Assembly: GCA_012861695.1 (NCBI GenBank)
Contig: JAAOOA010000385.1
Span: 300,580-364,579 of the forward strand
Length of the DNA stretch: 64,000 bases
Direction: 5' to 3'
Origin: Trematomus loennbergii
Taxonomy: Eukaryota; Chordata; Actinopteri; Perciformes; Nototheniidae
A model generated the notes under the pieces. That model did not search any database. It was given only the letters and a program-made list of their open reading frames with translations, and was not told the DNA's origin. This document shows positions 1 to 11,512 of this stretch, one piece after another (positions within the stretch are counted from its first letter, which is position 1; each line of letters opens with the position of its first letter). Position numbers and translations under genes: made by a program.

Positions 1-91
1 CCAATACAAATATTTCATATATCATTATTTTAATAAGGTAGGACACTGGTTAATAATATTGTAACGTATTCAAGTAACCAAGGGATATAGT

Positions 92-1756
92 AGTTATCAA
101 ATAAGTATAAGATGTGCACAGTTATGATAGTTTTACAGTTATGTAATGCACTGTGTTGTTGGGGGGAGAGACCGCCCCTTCCATATGAGTGTGTGTGTAC
201 GGCGGGCATGGAAAAGTCATACTCAGTGCGGTGAGCGCTGGCTTTATTGCTACTGTATCCGTAGCACCCCACGCAATAGTTGGGACTGTGTACTGACGTC
301 AGTAAAAAAGGTTTGCCCCACCATGCGCAAATGTCAAACTCCGCCTATGCATGTTGCTCTGCTTCCCATCTTAATACCTTTCCTCCATCAGGGACAGGAA
401 CTTAGTGAATGTAGGTAAATGAAAAACACTTAAGAGGACTCACTACAGGTAAATATAGCATCTCAACCAAGAATCCAGGCTAATTAAAATAGACTTTATC
501 ATTTGGGGACTTGTACTTGGTAATCGTCTCTCACCTGGGGGCCTGTCAAAGGGGACATTTGTCCCTCAAACATTATTCTTTTCAACAGGAGAGCAGACCT
601 GTTGCTTCTTTAGAGAATCACAGAGCTCAGAAAAAGGAGAAGAGATGCCTTGAAACAGAAACGCATGACATCTCTCTTTCTGTCTGTTACTGCTTTCACA
701 CTGAGCTGCAGTCGATACTCCAACCTGTGGTCAGAGAGGTGAGTTATCGAACACAAATCTCTGTCAAAGTGCAATCTATCCACTGTCTCACCATGAATAC
801 AAACAACAAACATATTCTCATGTTCATAATGGGTCCATCCCAACACTTTGTTGCATCTAGATGGATCTCAAAGTAAAGACATCTTTAGTTCTTCTCTAGT
901 CTTGTTGTGGTCATTTAACATCTTGCCAAGGACAACAGTTGAAAATTAGCCTGGCTCATTTACAGCAATGTGGATTAATGTGCACTGTCCTTTAATTAAA
1001 TAAACAAACAAACAAACATACAATACGGACCAAGTGAGTTTTATAGGTAACAGGAACTTGTTGTCTCTGATACATCGGGGTTCATACTATAACTGTGGTA
1101 CATTCAGCTGGTTGCAATAACGATGAAAATGGCTGATATGCTAAAGTCATAATAAAATTGTATAAGGCAAGACAAGATATGACATTCTAGAATCAGAATG
1201 ATTGCATTAGGAGGATATATTAGGGTAATGTTCAGCTTCATGTTTATAATCATCTAAGTCGCTCCCAATGACTCGTAAAAACAATAATTTGGACAAGAGG
1301 TTCACATAAAGTAATGAAAGATTTTTTATTTATTTAAATCTGATGGTCTTTGCAGGATCACAGCATTGTTTACAGAGATGCAAAAATGAACTTTTAACAT
1401 GATAATAAACATCTGTTCTTGCATGCTTTGTTATTAGTACACAGTGTATTTCACAGATCATAAAGTTCATTAAAGTGATAAGATCACAACATTTCTCAGT
1501 ATCTCATTAAATGCATTGTTATTAACTTTAACAAACCACAACACAAATAAATACATGAACGATAACCACACATCTTGAGTGATTGTCATTAATAAAGTTT
1601 TTCAGTTCAATAATATTAATAATCATAAACGTGCGACAACTCATCGACTAATTGCCTGAATTGTATAGGCAGCCCGTGATTCAACACAGTGTGTTCCCTC
1701 TTCAGTTAGCAGTCCTTTAACTTAGTCACCAACATATCATACATGTGTTCATATGT
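92..1756. other. Non-coding duplicated flank, copy A
   Basis: No gene recognised. The longest open frame here (511-876, 121 codons) is equally open in copy B (52422-52787) with a single residue change, but the copies are so young that this is not evidence of constraint, and the translation matches no family I know. A short (AAAC)n tract lies near 1000. Confidence 0.6.
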
Positions 1757-3075
1757 TTAAAGTGGACCTATCATGCTATATTTGAATAATATAGTGTAGG
1801 ACCATACCTACAGATGGAGCCTCTTATTTTGGACCCCAGCATACAGCTTCCTGCCGACTGCCAGCCAGTTGCCTGCCTAAGACCTGCCAAAGACCAGTAT
1901 TCAGGAATGTTAGGCCCTCCCACTATTCTCCAATTTCAGGGTTTAACCAGGAGATGGCGCTATATATTAAATAACTAAGACTTAGTTTTTCACAATAGAA
2001 AATGCAGATATTATATAAAAAACTAAAGTTAAAATCTTGTTTTTAATGCCCCAAGAGCAATAACATCTTGTCACAAGCTTTTTGGAAGAAAAAGACTGAC
2101 TCAAGAGACCTGTAGTTGACTAATTACAGGCCTCAATAAAGTTCTGCCATTGGTTGTGAAAAACAACGGTGGACATAGTGGAAAGTGAAATTGACATTGT
2201 CGAATTTAATAAAAATACAAAATAATGTATCTGTGTACGTGTTTTACTATGTGATCTGCACTTATCAAACATCTAATTAAAGAATGGTAGCTGGACCTCT
2301 CAAACAACCTAAACTAGTTATAAATGTTTAAATGTTTAAAAACTCTGCCCGGTTCACCGACCCCCCTCTGAGTGAATACCCAAGATATCTTGGTTTGATT
2401 TAGAGAAGGCTTTTAAAGTATACTAACTCTAACTCTATTGTATACTAACTCTTCCCGTCAAGAATATGAATAGAACTTAGATAGATCACTTTACATTTCT
2501 GCAAATGAATAGCTTAGCTACTTGGCACTAAGAGTACAGATATGTCTACCCTTTCTTTTCAGAGTGTAATATCTGCATTTTCTCTTTTGGTTTGAATAGG
2601 AGAAGGGCAATGCTTATTATTGCAATATACAACTACACAAAAATAATAATTTTTTAATTTACTATATCAGTACTTTGTATGCACTCATTTCATAATACAG
2701 AGGCAAACTCTATACCTAAAAATAATTATTTAAAAAAAAATCCTCACAGAACCCCATATTTCGCTGTTAACGCAGTTGCAGGTGGGAATTATAAGACCGT
2801 GACACATCGAAGGCTGAAGGACAACACTAGAACTGTGTAACTTTTTTTTTCTTCCAGTCCGTGACTTTTCCTGAAAGTGTGTTATGTAGCACCCTATGTT
2901 GTTAAAAATTGTCAATTTATACCTATTTCCGCCCAGCGGGTCATATTGACCCCACCCCTTTTCATATAAACATGACGTGTTGCTATAGCAACGCCTTTTG
3001 TCTACTGCGGTTCCTTATAGATTGAGAGATAGATTGAGAGAGAGAGATAGATGGATAGATATTTTGATAGATAGT

Positions 3076-3076
3076 T

Positions 3077-3158
<82 letters not shown>
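3076..3158 (+). repeat. (GA)n microsatellite
   Basis: About 41 uninterrupted GA units inside the 6.1-kb element, preceded by degenerate GATA/GAGA repeats from 3018. The apparent Arg-Glu open frame across it is an artefact of the dinucleotide. Confidence 0.98.
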
Positions 3159-3161
<3 letters not shown>

Positions 3162-3778
3162 TCAGTCTGTAGTGAAGGAGTGCGCTCACGGGAGACTGCT
3201 CGCGCTGCGCTCCGCAGCAAACAGCTGTGGGGCGAGTTGAAAGTACGTTATGCTGGCCGCGGTGTCTAAATAATGCTTGCTTTTATTTGGCATTAGTAAA
3301 TAATTATGCACATTTACAGATATTTTACATGATATGAGTGATAACACGTGTTATAAGGGCTATTTCGCACAATAGGTGTGCCTTGAGATTTTTACTTGTC
3401 CTTTGGTGTGCCTTGGGCACAAAAAGTTTGGGAACCACTGCTGTAGAGAAATGTAAACGTTCACCATCCCCCACCCGCCTACTGTATGTTGCTTTTTGAC
3501 ATGTAAATGGGTAACTACCCCCCTCTGAGTGAATACCTGTTGTACCTGTCCGGGGCTAAGCCCATAGGACGATGCTCTGATGTCATCACCCTCGCACATT
3601 GGTCATATGTTTACAAAAAACGATGTTAACACTTTCTCGTTCTTAATATATGCTATATTTAGGGTCGATATGTGTTGAATTTACTTTAAAATAGCAGATC
3701 ACTGTGATTCACTTCTCCGCGGCTCCTCCGTGCAGAGAGGCCCCCCCCCGTTGACAATTCACGAGCGTCTAACTCTCT

Positions 3779-3807
3779 CCCCCCTGTGAAGAGATATCAC
3801 AGGGGGG
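3779..3807. other. Perfect 11-bp-stem hairpin
   Basis: CCCCCCTGTGA (3779-3789) is exactly complementary to TCACAGGGGGG (3797-3807) around a 7-base loop. It lies inside the 6.1-kb element. Function unknown. Confidence 0.85.
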
Positions 3808-4514
3808 GGTTGGGACACACACATTCCGATGGCCAATTCGTTTTAAACAAAGAGTAGGCTATACTCAACATAGTGGGGTGGGGGCTGGTGAACGGTATGG
3901 TCAATGTTTGTAAACACTGTGACATTTTGACTTTATTTGATCATTTCAGTTAAAAACTAACGTTCATATTTCTCTTTTTGAGAAGAGAAATATGAATATG
4001 TTAGTGGCTGACCCAGCCCCATGGTCTGTCACAGTAGTGCGGGAAAGAGAAGTGCACTGTTTTGCCTGGCTGGACCTGTAATTTACAGGAAAGGAGTGCA
4101 CGCTACTAAAGAGACACGCTACCATGGAAACCAAACAATGGTGTTGCTGTATTGAAGTCCGAGTGGAAACAGTCATATTTGGAGCGTTATGTTAGAATGA
4201 AACAGCGAGGTCGTGACTCACAAAAAAAAAGTGTTACTTCACTAACTGTAAGCTTGTCACTCAGAGTAACCTACAGTTAACTTAACTGTTGGAAAAGAAA
4301 GATCAGAGGGGGAGAGAGCTGTGATGGGCCATTAGGAGTGTGAACACACAGCTGAGAGCTGCCGTTTCATTCTGACTGTTTAAAAAACGGTAACAACGGA
4401 CTATTTTTCTTAGCGGATGCATGTAAATTGAAATCAATACATACAACTATTTTTTAAATCAATAAAAATATTTTCTAAATCCATAAAAGCATTTTAATTA
4501 ATATTGGGAGTCAT

Positions 4515-4790
4515 GTCGTTACTTTGTGGCCATGTAATAAGCGGGATAATTTGCAGCGACTTGGTCATTATGGGGAAAAATAACACCCAGGGATCAAGAT
4601 CCCTCCGCGACGCGACGCGGAGGGATCAGTAATTTTTAGTGAATTACTGAGTTTAGGTACGTTAATAACATTTTAATGAAGTTGAATACAGTATATTCAT
4701 ATTTGTCAGTGATTTCAGGTCAATTCGGCGAACATAAACGATTAAATTAGGATTAAGAATCGAGAGCCGGCTGCTGTTCGTTACGGCAAC
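4515..4790 (+). repeat. Internal direct repeat, unit 1
   Basis: About 270 bp around ATTTGCAGCGACTTGGTCAT that recur in direct orientation at 7385-7605. The two units flank about 2.6 kb within the 6.1-kb element and differ by the GC-rich hairpin at 4598-4627, present only in this unit. Confidence 0.85.
4598..4627. other. Perfect 12-bp-stem GC-rich hairpin
   Basis: GATCCCTCCGCG (4598-4609) pairs perfectly with CGCGGAGGGATC (4616-4627) around the loop ACGCGA. The related direct repeat at about 7460 lacks it, so it looks like a small inserted palindrome. Confidence 0.85.
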
Positions 4791-5010
4791 CCAACTAGGA
4801 CACTTGACACAGTGGCTTTTGGCAAAGCACACAAAGAAAACAAAAAAAACCGAGAGAGATGAGTTATTGTTATTACAACGTGACTTCACTATTATTTAAC
4901 AACTATTTTTATTGGGTTCTTTTATTTGGGGTTAAGTACATTGTCAGAATAAGTGAGAAATGGATTTAACTTCTGTTAGACTGCTATCATACTGAATAAA
5001 TATTTATGCA

Positions 5011-5089
5011 AAAATGTATGGCATTAATAATGTATATCTAATTACATTTAAAAATGTATGGCATTAATAATGTATATCTAATTACATTA
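5011..5089 (+). repeat. 40-bp tandem duplication
   Basis: Two adjacent near-identical 40-bp units starting AAAATGTATGGCATTAATAA at 5011 and 5051. Confidence 0.95.
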
Positions 5090-5381
5090 ACTGTGAATGT
5101 CTTTCATTTTATTTAAAATGAAATAATATTACATAAAACAGGGTTGCCAACTTTGGGTACCTGGCTGGAGTGAGATTTTGATATCATGGGTTTAATTCGG
5201 TTTAATTACACATATGCGCACGAAATGACTGCTATCGTGTCAGCAGCGGGACCTTAGCATATATATAGGATATATATACAATATATACAAATACACAATA
5301 ATGGACACAGGCTATAAAGGGCACAAAGTTTCATTCACTAATAAAAGTCAAACATGTTTGTTTCCACTGTTTTATTGTGTG

Positions 5382-5633
5382 CCTGTCGCGATAAGCAATT
5401 AATTGACTTATCGTACGATAAATAAAAATGAACTCGATAACTTTTCTGACCTCGATAAATTGCCATTTACATGAGGATGGGACTAGCAGTTTGAAAGGAT
5501 GTACTTGAATTATTATTATATATTATCATTATGTCAGTGGTCTAAAATGGTCATACAACGGTGCCGACAATATTATCGTTTATCGCAATAATTTCCGGGA
5601 AAATGTATCCAACAAAATTAATTATCGTGAGAG
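5382..5633. mobile_element. MITE with ATCGTGA-type inverted ends
   Basis: The left end (GTGCCTGTCGCGATAAGCAA) and the reverse complement of the right end (TTGGCCTCTCACGATAATTA) form an imperfect terminal inverted repeat enclosing repeated CGATAA and TTATCG motifs. This architecture resembles widespread hAT-type MITEs of fish. No target duplication is clear. Confidence 0.6.
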
Positions 5634-6767
5634 GCCAACACACACACACACACAAACAAATCTACAGACTTACTCCAAACTGCCAAATATATTAATTAAC
5701 ACACTCTCACTCTCATATACTCTTTGACTCTATTTTGGCCTAGTAGAACAATAAGCAGCAGACTTTTACTTTTTTATCATTTCTACTTGATCTTAGATCT
5801 GCGCATGCGCAATACGGGTCGGCAGTTGCGGCTCCAGAGTATTTTTGTTGGGTAATCTATGGTAGGGCTAACCCATACAGTGGTGGGGCTCAAGTCAGTA
5901 TTTGCAATGTAATTACATACACGCTCCCCCCGACAGTGAAACGCCACGCGTGAGGTTTAGATTATTTCCCTGTCTCAATCCAAATTGAACTGTATGAAAT
6001 AAAAAGGCACATTTGTCTTGTAGTAAATAAAAAGGGCGACCTGGAGCCAATCCTGCAATTTCCCCACAGGTGAAAGAGTTGACATGCTGAAAACCCAACC
6101 CCTGCAGGGGGGTCTGGGGGGATTCTCCCCCAGGAGATTTTTTTAAATACTAACATAAAATACACATTCTGGTACTCTCTTGAGAAGAAAAATAAATAAA
6201 TCTATTACACATTTAAAAAAATGAATGCCATTTTAGTTTTTTGTTACTTTGTTCTGAAAGCTGAACCTGCTGCAGCAGTGCTGCTCCTCACAGAGAGAAG
6301 AGGGAAGAGGCTGTGTGAATTACTTTACATTGTGGATAAGGGTGGATAGCCCCCATTGTTCTGTGTGTCAAAATGAAAGACAGCCCACACACCTATCAAT
6401 CATCAAACCGTGGGGTCTTATTTCATTACGTGTTGAATTCTATCAACACGTAATGTTGTATCGATGTATTGAGATGTACTACCGCGAAAGTATTCTCCGT
6501 CGGGACTTCCTGCAACAACACCACGCCGTTATCGTGATTCTGATTGGCCAGAAGACATTATCAAAGATGTTCTATTGAGAAGACGATCACTACGTGACAA
6601 AAGTTTTCAAAACCGTTTCTAGTCTTCGTATTCTTGTTTTTGGCGTGAGAATAGTTTGGGCAGCCCTGCATAAAACATTTTCCATAAAAAAGTTGATTCA
6701 AGAACAAATCAGTACTTTTCTTATATGACTATTATTGCTAAATTTGAAAGGTCTTTACCAGCTTTGG

Positions 6768-6770
<3 letters not shown>

Positions 6771-6810
<40 letters not shown>
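6771..6810. repeat. (TA)n microsatellite
   Basis: Twenty uninterrupted TA units inside the 6.1-kb element. Confidence 0.97.
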
Positions 6811-6811
<1 letters not shown>

Positions 6812-7384
6812 CACCTTCTGCCATCCCATCTCTACTGACATATGGATCTTAACAAAGATCCGTTATACATTAGTACCAGATATACTGTACACGGACATTT
6901 TAGTGAACCAGACCAGCTGTTTCCGCCGGGTCTTCGCTTCCCGGGCATCACGTTGTTTACAAGTGTGTTCAGATGCTAAATAAAAGTTTAGCTTGTACTT
7001 TTGATACCCCGCCTCTCGGCACCACAACATCCAGTTTACTGTATTTCACATGAGCGATGTCGAACATTGAAAAGTCCTTATAAAATCTCTGTTATTAGAT
7101 CAGTACTTTTCTTATATGACTATTATTGACTTGAACACTGAGAATGTATTTATTAACTTCAGACATTTGAAATATTTGAAATCAGATGAAAACAAACTGT
7201 AACGGACCCTGCCGTGTTATCTATGATTACTATGCCTTACTGTACATTCATAATTTCAGCCGGAGGTAGGTGGTAGGCGTTGCGGAGGAGCAGATTGCGA
7301 GTGAGGTGCCTGTTCTAAACTAACTATTCCAGCTGTTATAAAGCATTAAATAAAAAGTAAGCAAGGAATACAGAATGTTTCGTT

Positions 7385-7605
7385 ACGTAACTTTGTTGAG
7401 AATATGGTCATGTAATACATGGGATCATTTGCAGCGACTTGGTCATTGTGGGGAAAAATAACACCCATCCTGATCGTTTCAATGAAGTTGAATACAGAAT
7501 ATTCATATTTGTCAGTGATTTCATGTCAATTCGGCGAACATAAACATCAATGATGAGGATTAAATTAGGATTAAAAATCGGGAGAGCCGGCTCGTTCGTT
7601 TTTTC
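7385..7605 (+). repeat. Internal direct repeat, unit 2
   Basis: Partner of 4515-4790, sharing the core around GCAGCGACTTGGTCATTGTG and the downstream run to GAGCCGGCT. It lacks the hairpin insert of unit 1. Confidence 0.85.
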
Positions 7606-8344
7606 CGACTAAACAACATTATTTAAATGATTACATGTCTTATTTAGCACAGACTATGATCCTATCCGTGACATATGGATCTTAACAACAAAGAAGTTGA
7701 TTTCACATGACTCCAGTGTGGAACCCCACTGCACCCCCTGGTGGATCAATGATTCATTGCAGCTGGCTTCACAATAATTAAATGTATTTATCACGGGGGC
7801 GGTATCAAGTCAGACTGGGGGCCGGCCGGCCATCACGGAACGTGCACGAACCGATCACGACCCTCGCACTTTAAACTGTCCAAAATAAGACGCTTCATCT
7901 GTATATAAGGCATATTTATACTTTTTTTTTTTCAAAATACCAAACAGATCATGCATTTTAGCCATGCCTCATTTTGCTCAATTTGACAATTTCTAGCTGT
8001 TTTTGCAAGGGCAGATTCTGTGAGAACAGCACCATCTACATGCCTGGCATATGTACTACAGCGTCTCCAGCGCTTTCGAACGGCAATGGCCGTGGCCGTC
8101 TCCTCCTGATTGGTGGAGTTGGCCCAATAGCCGTAGCCCCACTGTCCTGACGTCAGGACAGTGTTCAAATCAGTATCAGTTTTTATCAGATCCGTTGCAG
8201 CCCCTTTTTTAGAGATTTGGGTATGGAGGAAAATAGAGAGGGTTGTGTTTTCTGACACTTGGTGAGTTCCCTGGAACACCGGGGACACATATTCATGTAT
8301 AAAAGACGTACAAAAATGCATTTTGCATGATAGGTCCCCTTTAA

Positions 8345-8870
8345 GTGGGTTGGAGACATTTAACACAAACTTTTCTAATTTTAATTAGATTTATTTTTAT
8401 TTTTATTCAATGAAAAAACATATCTGAATTCAATGCCTGACTTTTTGAGACTTGGCAATTCAATTCTACAAAATAAAAGAGCACTTAAAAAGTTAATTTA
8501 GACAAATGTAATGCGGGAAAACCTGAACACCAGGGAAAGCCCAAACTGATAGATAATTGAGAGGGTGTAGAAGAAAAGGGTGAAGGAGGAAGGGTGGATA
8601 GAGGGAGAAGGATAAGGTGGATGAAGAAAGGATTCAAGTAGATGGAGGAGGAAGGGGAAAGAGAGGGACTTGTGGAGGTATTTCTTAAGCGTTTTTTTTT
8701 TATATCACTCGATATAAAAGTGGGAAAACCCGGCACTCCGGGAGAAAACCCTATATAGAAATACGATAGAGAGGGTGAGGAGGAAGGGTAGATGGAGGTG
8801 GGGTGAGGAAGATGAAGGAGAAGAGAGATGAAGAGTGGGAAGAAAAGGCAGCTACTGTCGCCGTAGACAA
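8345..8870. other. Purine-rich 3' flank of the coiled-coil gene, copy A
   Basis: No gene. Two related purine-rich stretches (8549-8668 and 8768-8838, plus strand) each follow a GGGAAAACC-type leader, so this is an old imperfect duplication of about 220 bp. As transcribed from the minus strand this would be a CT-rich 3' flank. The arrangement recurs in copy B at 54181-54707. Confidence 0.6.
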
Positions 8871-11164
8871 CTAGCAGTGGCTTCTATCATACTCCTCTCT
8901 TTTCTTCTCTTTCTTCTTATCCTTTTTGCTTTTCTTCCCCATACGTACCTTTCCTTCCGCGGGGGTCTTCTTTGGGTCAGAGACTTCTTCTGGGTCCTTC
9001 GTCTGTTCCTCTTTCAGCAGCACTTCCTCTTCTGCCTCTGCCTTCTTTAGGTCAGAGACTTCTTCCAGTTCCTTCACCTCTTCCTCCACCTTCTTCTCTC
9101 TGGTTTTGCAGCTCTGGTCTTTCAGCACTGCCGCCCAGGTACGTTTTTCTCCTCTCCGCTTTCCATTTTCTGCAGACCCACCTCTCCTGCCTCGGTCTTC
9201 GGTAAGTGGGGAACTCTTCCACTTCTTTCTTCTCATCCGTCACCTCTGATGTTTCACAGCTCTGGACTATATTGGCCAGGCTGTCCATCTCATTTACGAT
9301 AATCCCCATCGCTTTCAACGCCTTTTCTCTTTTCCTCTCATGTTTTTTCCTTGTTTTTTTTTTTCTTTCTGCAGCATTTCCTCTTCTGCCTCGGTCTGCT
9401 TTAAGTCGGAGACTTCTTCCAGTTCCTTCACCTCTTCCTCCACCTTCTTCTCTCTGGTTTTGCAGCTCTTGTCTTTATTGGCCACCACTGCTGCCCAGCT
9501 ACGTTTTGTCTCCTCTCCGCTTTCCATTTCCTGGAGGCCTGCCTCTCCTGCCTCGGTCTGATTTAAGTCGGGGGACTCTTCTGGTTCTTTCTCCTCTTCC
9601 TCTTCCTCTGGGGTTTCACAGATCTGGTCTTTATTGGCCAGGTTGTCCTCTGTCGGTTTTACCTTCGCCATCGGTGTGAAGTTAATTTCCCAGCAATTTG
9701 GTGTCTCAACAACAAGGTCATTTATGGACTCCTCCTGTGGTTTGATCAATTCCTCATCCAAGCGAAGCTGTTTCTCAGCCTGGGCCTCAGGGAACTTCTC
9801 GTCCAGTTTGATATCCTTGACTCTTTTCCTCTGTTGTTTTTTCTTCTTTCTGCTTTTCTCTTTCTGCAGCACTACCTCTTCGGTGTTCTTTAAGAAGAAG
9901 ACCTCTTCTGGTTCCTTCTTCTCATCCTCCACCTCTGTGGTTTCACAGCTCTGGTCTTTAATGGCCACCGCTGCCACGAGGCTAAGTTTGATCTCCTCTC
10001 CGCTTTCCTCTGTCTGCAGCTCTTCCTCTGCTGCCTCGGTCTTTGGGAAGACTGGGAACTCTTCTGGTTCTTTCTTCTCATCTTCCACCTCTGGAGTCTC
10101 AACTACGTCCTGTGTGGACTCCTCCTCTTCATCCTCCACCTCTGGAGTCTGAACCACGTCCTGTGTGGACTCCTCCTCTTCATCCTCCACCTCTGGAGTC
10201 TGAACCACGTCCTGTGTGGACTCCTCCTCTTCATCCTCCACCTCTTGAGTCTGAACCACGTCCTGTGTGGACTCATCCTCAGTGAACTTCTCCTCCTGAT
10301 CTTCACTTATCTCGATCAAGGTGACTTCCTCTGCCTGGCTGTGATGTGTCTCAGCTAGGTCCTCAATGGATTTCTCCTCTGGATTCTTAATGTGATCCTC
10401 CATCTTTTGGACTTCTGTCACCATCACTGTCTCCCCGTTTTGTTGTTCCTCAGCCGGGCCCTGGGGTAACTTCTCCTCCAGGTTGTTTTCGACCTTGACT
10501 TCCTCCTCCAGGATTTCTTGCTTCACAGCCAGGACCTTTGTGGACATTTCCTCCAGATGTGACTTTTTGTCCTCAATCTTCTGGAATTTATCCTTAATCA
10601 ATTTGCTTAGAGAAGCCCAGCTCTCTCTTTTCTCTGCCGTGTCTTTTCTAATCCTCTCTGCCAGGGACTTGTTATCTTTCTCAACGCTTTCAACGTTTGT
10701 CACCTTTTTCTCTTCCAGGCTCTTTGAAGATTCCTCCTTCAGTGCATTGTATTTCTCCTGCCAGTTTGTGGACACTGAGAGACTGTGAGAGAGAGACTCC
10801 TTCTCCTGTTTCAGACCCATGATTTCAGAGTCCTTCTGGTGGATCAGTTCCTGCCAGCCATTCTCAGCTCGCACAAATCCGGCATTGTTTTGCACCAGCA
10901 GCTGGTGTGCTTGTGTCAGACCCTTTATTACAGTTTCCCTCTGCTCGATCCTGGAAATCAACATATTCTGGTGATAAGACCAACTCACCTCCCAGTGCGT
11001 GTTTTTCACTGCCAGGTCCTTTGCGTACTTGTCCAGAAGTTCATATTTGAACTCCCAGTGTTTGATAACCTCTACAAGTTTAGCTTGCTGAAGGTATTTG
11101 TGGCCTCTGTGAGCCTCTGAGCGGCTTCCTGCTCACACACTACTGGGCTAATTATTCCAGCCAT
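8871..11164 (-). CDS. Acidic coiled-coil repeat protein, copy A (frameshifted)
   Basis: I do not recognise this gene. It is intronless and begins at the ATG at 11164 (MAGIIS...), with the same start intact in copy B. Residues 1 to about 240 are a heptad-rich coiled coil (WEVSWSYHQNM, QEKESLSHSLSVS). Next comes an acidic region with 17-residue tandem units (EVEDEEEESTQDVVQTP, 10098-10260), then about four roughly 85-residue modules with KDQSCETTE or KDKSCKTRE and ESGEE-K cores. It ends in a Lys-rich tail, SKKDKKKEKKREE, that could act as a nuclear-localisation or RNA-binding tail (inference). Relative to copy B it lacks single bases near 11085, 9350, 9205 and 9143. Adding four bases gives exactly 766 codons, so the breaks may be consensus errors. 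No catalytic motif is visible. The largest open piece is 9315-11009 (564 codons). Confidence 0.75.
10098..10260 (-). repeat. 51-bp coding minisatellite
   Basis: Just over three near-perfect 51-bp units, each encoding EVEDEEEESTQDVVQTP or a close variant, in frame in the coiled-coil gene. Copy B keeps two fewer units, so the array length varies between copies by whole codons. Confidence 0.93.
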
Positions 11165-11445
11165 GGCACAGTTTGTTTTGACTTGAATTGTGCGTAGTTA
11201 GAATAATTGAAGTGTGTCTGTACGAAACCGTGTTTCTTTGTAGAAAACGGTAACTGTCTTTAGTAGATTTTATCTCTGTAAAAGACTGTATTGTTCGTAT
11301 GTTGAATGTAGTTTTCTGTAGAAGTTAGTGTATCTAGTGAATCCGAATAACCTGCAATTAACACGAGCTGTTCCTAGGGAGTTCCAGAGTATAAATGTGA
11401 ATCACCCTTGCATGTTTTGAATGTTCCGAATTCCAATCCAACATC

Positions 11446-11512
11446 AAGGCAGATGATGTCATCATTTATCTGGTGATGACGTTATGACATCATCAGCAGA
11501 TGATGTCATGAG
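11446..11512. promoter_or_regulatory. Palindromic TGATGTCA/TGACGT array upstream of the coiled-coil gene (A)
   Basis: About 280-350 bp upstream of the start codon. Repeated ATGATGTCAT, TGATGACGTTATGACATCAT and AGATGATGTCATGA motifs resemble CRE/ATF (TGACGTCA-like) sites arranged as inverted repeats. Copy B has an extra 47-bp unit. A regulatory role is inferred from position and motif only. Confidence 0.4.

Larger units (their letters stand above)
1811..7901. mobile_element. 6,091-bp TIR element with TA target duplication, no transposase seen
   Basis: Left end 1811-1834 and the reverse complement of right end 7878-7901 agree at 22 of 24 positions, starting CAGATG and ending in TCTTATTTTGGAC. 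The dinucleotide TA lies on both sides (1809-1810, 7902-7903). Copy B and the related MITE at 20005 show the uninterrupted site, so the insertion is defined directly. TA duplication with CA-starting ends suggests a Tc/mariner-like mechanism, but that is inference. No transposase reading frame is visible. The interior is AT-rich with internal direct repeats, two strong hairpins, a (GA)n and a (TA)n tract, and an older MITE, so it is probably a composite or highly decayed non-autonomous element. Confidence 0.8.
1757..8344. mobile_element. TTAA-flanked MITE, split by a 6.1-kb insertion
   Basis: The element is bounded by TTAA at 1757-1760 and 8341-8344, with terminal inverted repeats AGTGGACCTATCATGC at the left and GCATGATAGGTCCCCT at the right (one mismatch region). 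TTAA targets are typical of piggyBac-type transposition, but no transposase is present. The same element is uninterrupted in copy B (53685-54177) and in shorter or longer forms at 20005-20256 and 38873-39602. Here its body is interrupted at 1811-7901 by another TIR element. Confidence 0.85.

Noticed and set aside
511..876. 121-codon open frame, also open at 52422-52787
   Set aside because: Its conservation only reflects the recent A/B duplication; no start context, splice signals or recognisable domain.
2998..3240. 80-codon Arg-Glu-rich open frame
   Set aside because: It is the (GA)n microsatellite read in frame; the other strand gives Leu-Ser repeats.
9634..10152. Ser/Phe-rich plus-strand open frames opposite the coiled-coil gene (also 54763-56094)
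   Set aside because: Antisense shadow of a Glu/Lys-rich coding strand.
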